Assembly (NCBI GenBank): GCA_963746175.1
Contig: CAVVAH010000004.1
Coordinates: forward strand, 1,302,001-1,366,000
Direction of reading: 5' to 3'
Length of the DNA stretch: 64,000 nt
DNA from: CAVVAH01 sp963746175
GTDB taxonomy: Bacteria > Actinomycetota > Actinomycetes > JACCUZ01
Notes under the pieces: generated by a model
What the model was told of the DNA's origin: nothing
Databases searched by the model: none
The model's input: only the letters and a program-made list of their open reading frames with translations
In this document: piece after piece, positions 63,033 through 64,000 of the stretch
How the letters are laid out: every line of letters starts with the position of its first letter
How positions within the stretch are numbered: the stretch's first letter is position 1
Made by a program: the position numbers and the translations under genes

Positions 63033-63067
63033 GACGGCCCCCGTTCTCCCCCCCGACGGGGGCCGTC
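63033..63067. terminator. Strong hairpin in the HAD-ssd intergenic region
   Basis: GACGGCCCCCGT (63033-63044) pairs perfectly with ACGGGGGCCGTC (63056-63067), 12 bp, loop of C residues. It stands between divergent genes, so it is not an ordinary gene end; it may be in the ssd leader. The 308-bp gap (62898-63205) otherwise shows only the two promoter regions. Confidence 0.55.
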
Positions 63068-63205
63068 GCACGTCCCCGCTCGGTCGTGGGACCTGCTTCT
63101 CCACAGCGCCGCTGCGCGCACCGGACGTCCACAGATGGCCCCGGCAGCCCACTGCCGGCTGCCGCGGCGGGCCACCGTGAGGACCCCGTCCTCGTGGAGG
63201 TGCCC

Positions 63206-64000
63206 GTGCCCGACCGGCCCCTGATCGTCACCGGCGACCCGCTGCTGCTCGACGACCTGCTGCGGCTGTCGGCGTCGGCCGGTGTCGAGGTCCAGGTCGC
63301 GCCGGACCCGGTCGCGGCCCGGCCGGCCTGGTCCCGCGCGCCGGTGGTGCTGCTCGGCGTCGACGCGGTGCCGCAGCTCGTCCGGTCCGCCCTCCCGCGC
63401 CGGCCCGGTGTCGTGCTCGTGCCGCGGACCGGTCCCGAGGAGCGGGCCGCGTGGGACGCGGCGGCCCGGGTCGGGGCCGAGGCGGTCCAGGTGCTGCCGC
63501 AGGCCGAGGGCCTGGTCGTCGACCGGCTCGTGGGTGCCGGCGACGGGCCGGTGGCGCGGACCGTCGCCGTCGTACCCGGTGCCGGCGGTGCGGGGGCCTC
63601 GACCCTCGCGGCCGCCCTGGCGGTCTCCGCCGACCGCGTCGTCCCGGGAGTGCGCGCGATGCTCGTCGACCTCGACCCGTTCGGCGGTGGCATCGACCTG
63701 CTCCTGGGTGCGGAGTCCCGGCCCGGGCTGCGGTGGCCGGCGCTCGCCGGCACGCGCGGTCGCGCCGCACCCGACGATCTGCGCGCCGCCCTCCCGTCGG
63801 TCGCCGGAGCCACGGTGCTGTCGTGGGACCGCGGCGTCGTGCTGCCGCTGCCGGTCGAGGCCGTGGAGTCGGTGCTCGCCGCGGGTCGGCGCGGCCACGA
63901 CCTGGTGGTGCTCGACGTACCTCGCTTCCCGGACGCGGGCGCGGATGCCGCACTGGCCACCGTCGACGCCGTGCTGCTCGTCGTCCCCGCCGACGTGCGG
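63206..64000 (+). CDS. ssd: Septum site-determining protein Ssd / CpaE-like ATPase (3' partial)
   Basis: 265 codons before the window ends. The GTG at 63206 is chosen by GGAGG at 63196-63200. Receiver-like N-terminus (DPLLLDDLLRLSASAGVEVQ), then a ParA/MinD-type fold with LVDLDPFGGGIDLLLGA. The P-loop PGAGGAGAST (124-133) lacks the usual Lys residues of KGGxGKT, so ATP binding may be weak. Position of Rv3660c, next to the HAD gene. Cell-division or pilus-type role. Confidence 0.82.
   Translation, partial: MPDRPLIVTGDPLLLDDLLRLSASAGVEVQVAPDPVAARPAWSRAPVVLLGVDAVPQLVRSALPRRPGVVLVPRTGPEERAAWDAAARVGAEAVQVLPQAEGLVVDRLVGAGDGPVARTVAVVPGAGGAGASTLAAALAVSADRVVPGVRAMLVDLDPFGGGIDLLLGAESRPGLRWPALAGTRGRAAPDDLRAALPSVAGATVLSWDRGVVLPLPVEAVESVLAAGRRGHDLVVLDVPRFPDAGADAALATVDAVLLVVPADVR

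Overview
The window is a stretch of a very GC-rich actinobacterial chromosome. GTG starts are common, genes are joined by 4-base ATGA/GTGA overlaps, and there is a WhiB protein, an RsiG-like protein and a DnaX with an Ala/Pro/Glu-rich tail. The gene content suggests Nocardioidaceae or a related order; the family assignment is an inference. No prophage, insertion sequence or CRISPR array was seen.

Layout. 1-2.6 kb: end of a proton-translocating transhydrogenase operon (pntAB partial, pntB) and an acetyltransferase. 2.6-5.1 kb: upp, then two paralogous tRNA-adenosine-deaminase-associated proteins, tadA and a tRNA-Ser(CGA). 5.2-10.1 kb: helical hypotheticals, a LytR_C protein, a VapB-like protein, a HerA-like ATPase, a LigB-type dioxygenase and tRNA-Ser(GGA). 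10.2-14 kb: SRP RNA, dnaX, ybaB, recR and a DUF5063 gene, a classic replication/repair block. 14-18.6 kb: an ABC exporter pair facing lysC-asd. 19-24.5 kb: a SigE-family sigma factor operon, a membrane glycosyltransferase, tRNA-Pro(CGG), a frame-disrupted metallophosphoesterase and a YqeY protein. 24.9-44.3 kb: a bifunctional PBP (ponA2 type), whiB4, two ArsA/GET3-type ATPases, DUF4177-RidA, NUDIX, metallo-beta-lactamase-fold, crp, rsiG-like, nth, a thioredoxin lipoprotein, a CoA-type NUDIX and the membrane protease marP. 44.4-51 kb: LigD-type polymerase, DUF309, alpha/beta hydrolase, holin-like protein, flavin oxidoreductase, DHFR-like, alcohol dehydrogenase and a membrane protein. 51-61 kb: acetate metabolism and transport (acs, actP-DUF485, an MFS gene, and a second symporter-DUF485 pair with a LytTR/LytS two-component system). 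61-64 kb: a conserved hypothetical, a HAD-IB phosphatase and the start of an Ssd/CpaE-like ATPase.

From memory, the blocks dnaX-ybaB-recR, lysC-asd and ponA2-whiB4-ArsA-ArsA-DUF4177-RidA-MBL-crp-nth-trx-NUDIX-marP-hydrolase-holin-acs-HAD-ssd follow the order of the M. tuberculosis Rv37xx-Rv366x region, so most of the window is conserved core chromosome with lineage-specific insertions.

The most unusual structure is a pair of 80-bp cassettes, at 17470-17553 and 33314-33397. Each sits exactly at an ATGA stop/start junction inside an operon and is bounded by a duplicated ATGA. Each has the same length, shares its end sequences, forms a long hairpin that covers the downstream ribosome-binding G-run, and carries a 27-codon ORF overlapping both neighbours. 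They behave like mycobacterial interspersed repetitive units but differ in sequence. Several other intergenic palindrome families recur at gene ends (13992 with 44346; 9031 with 55517).
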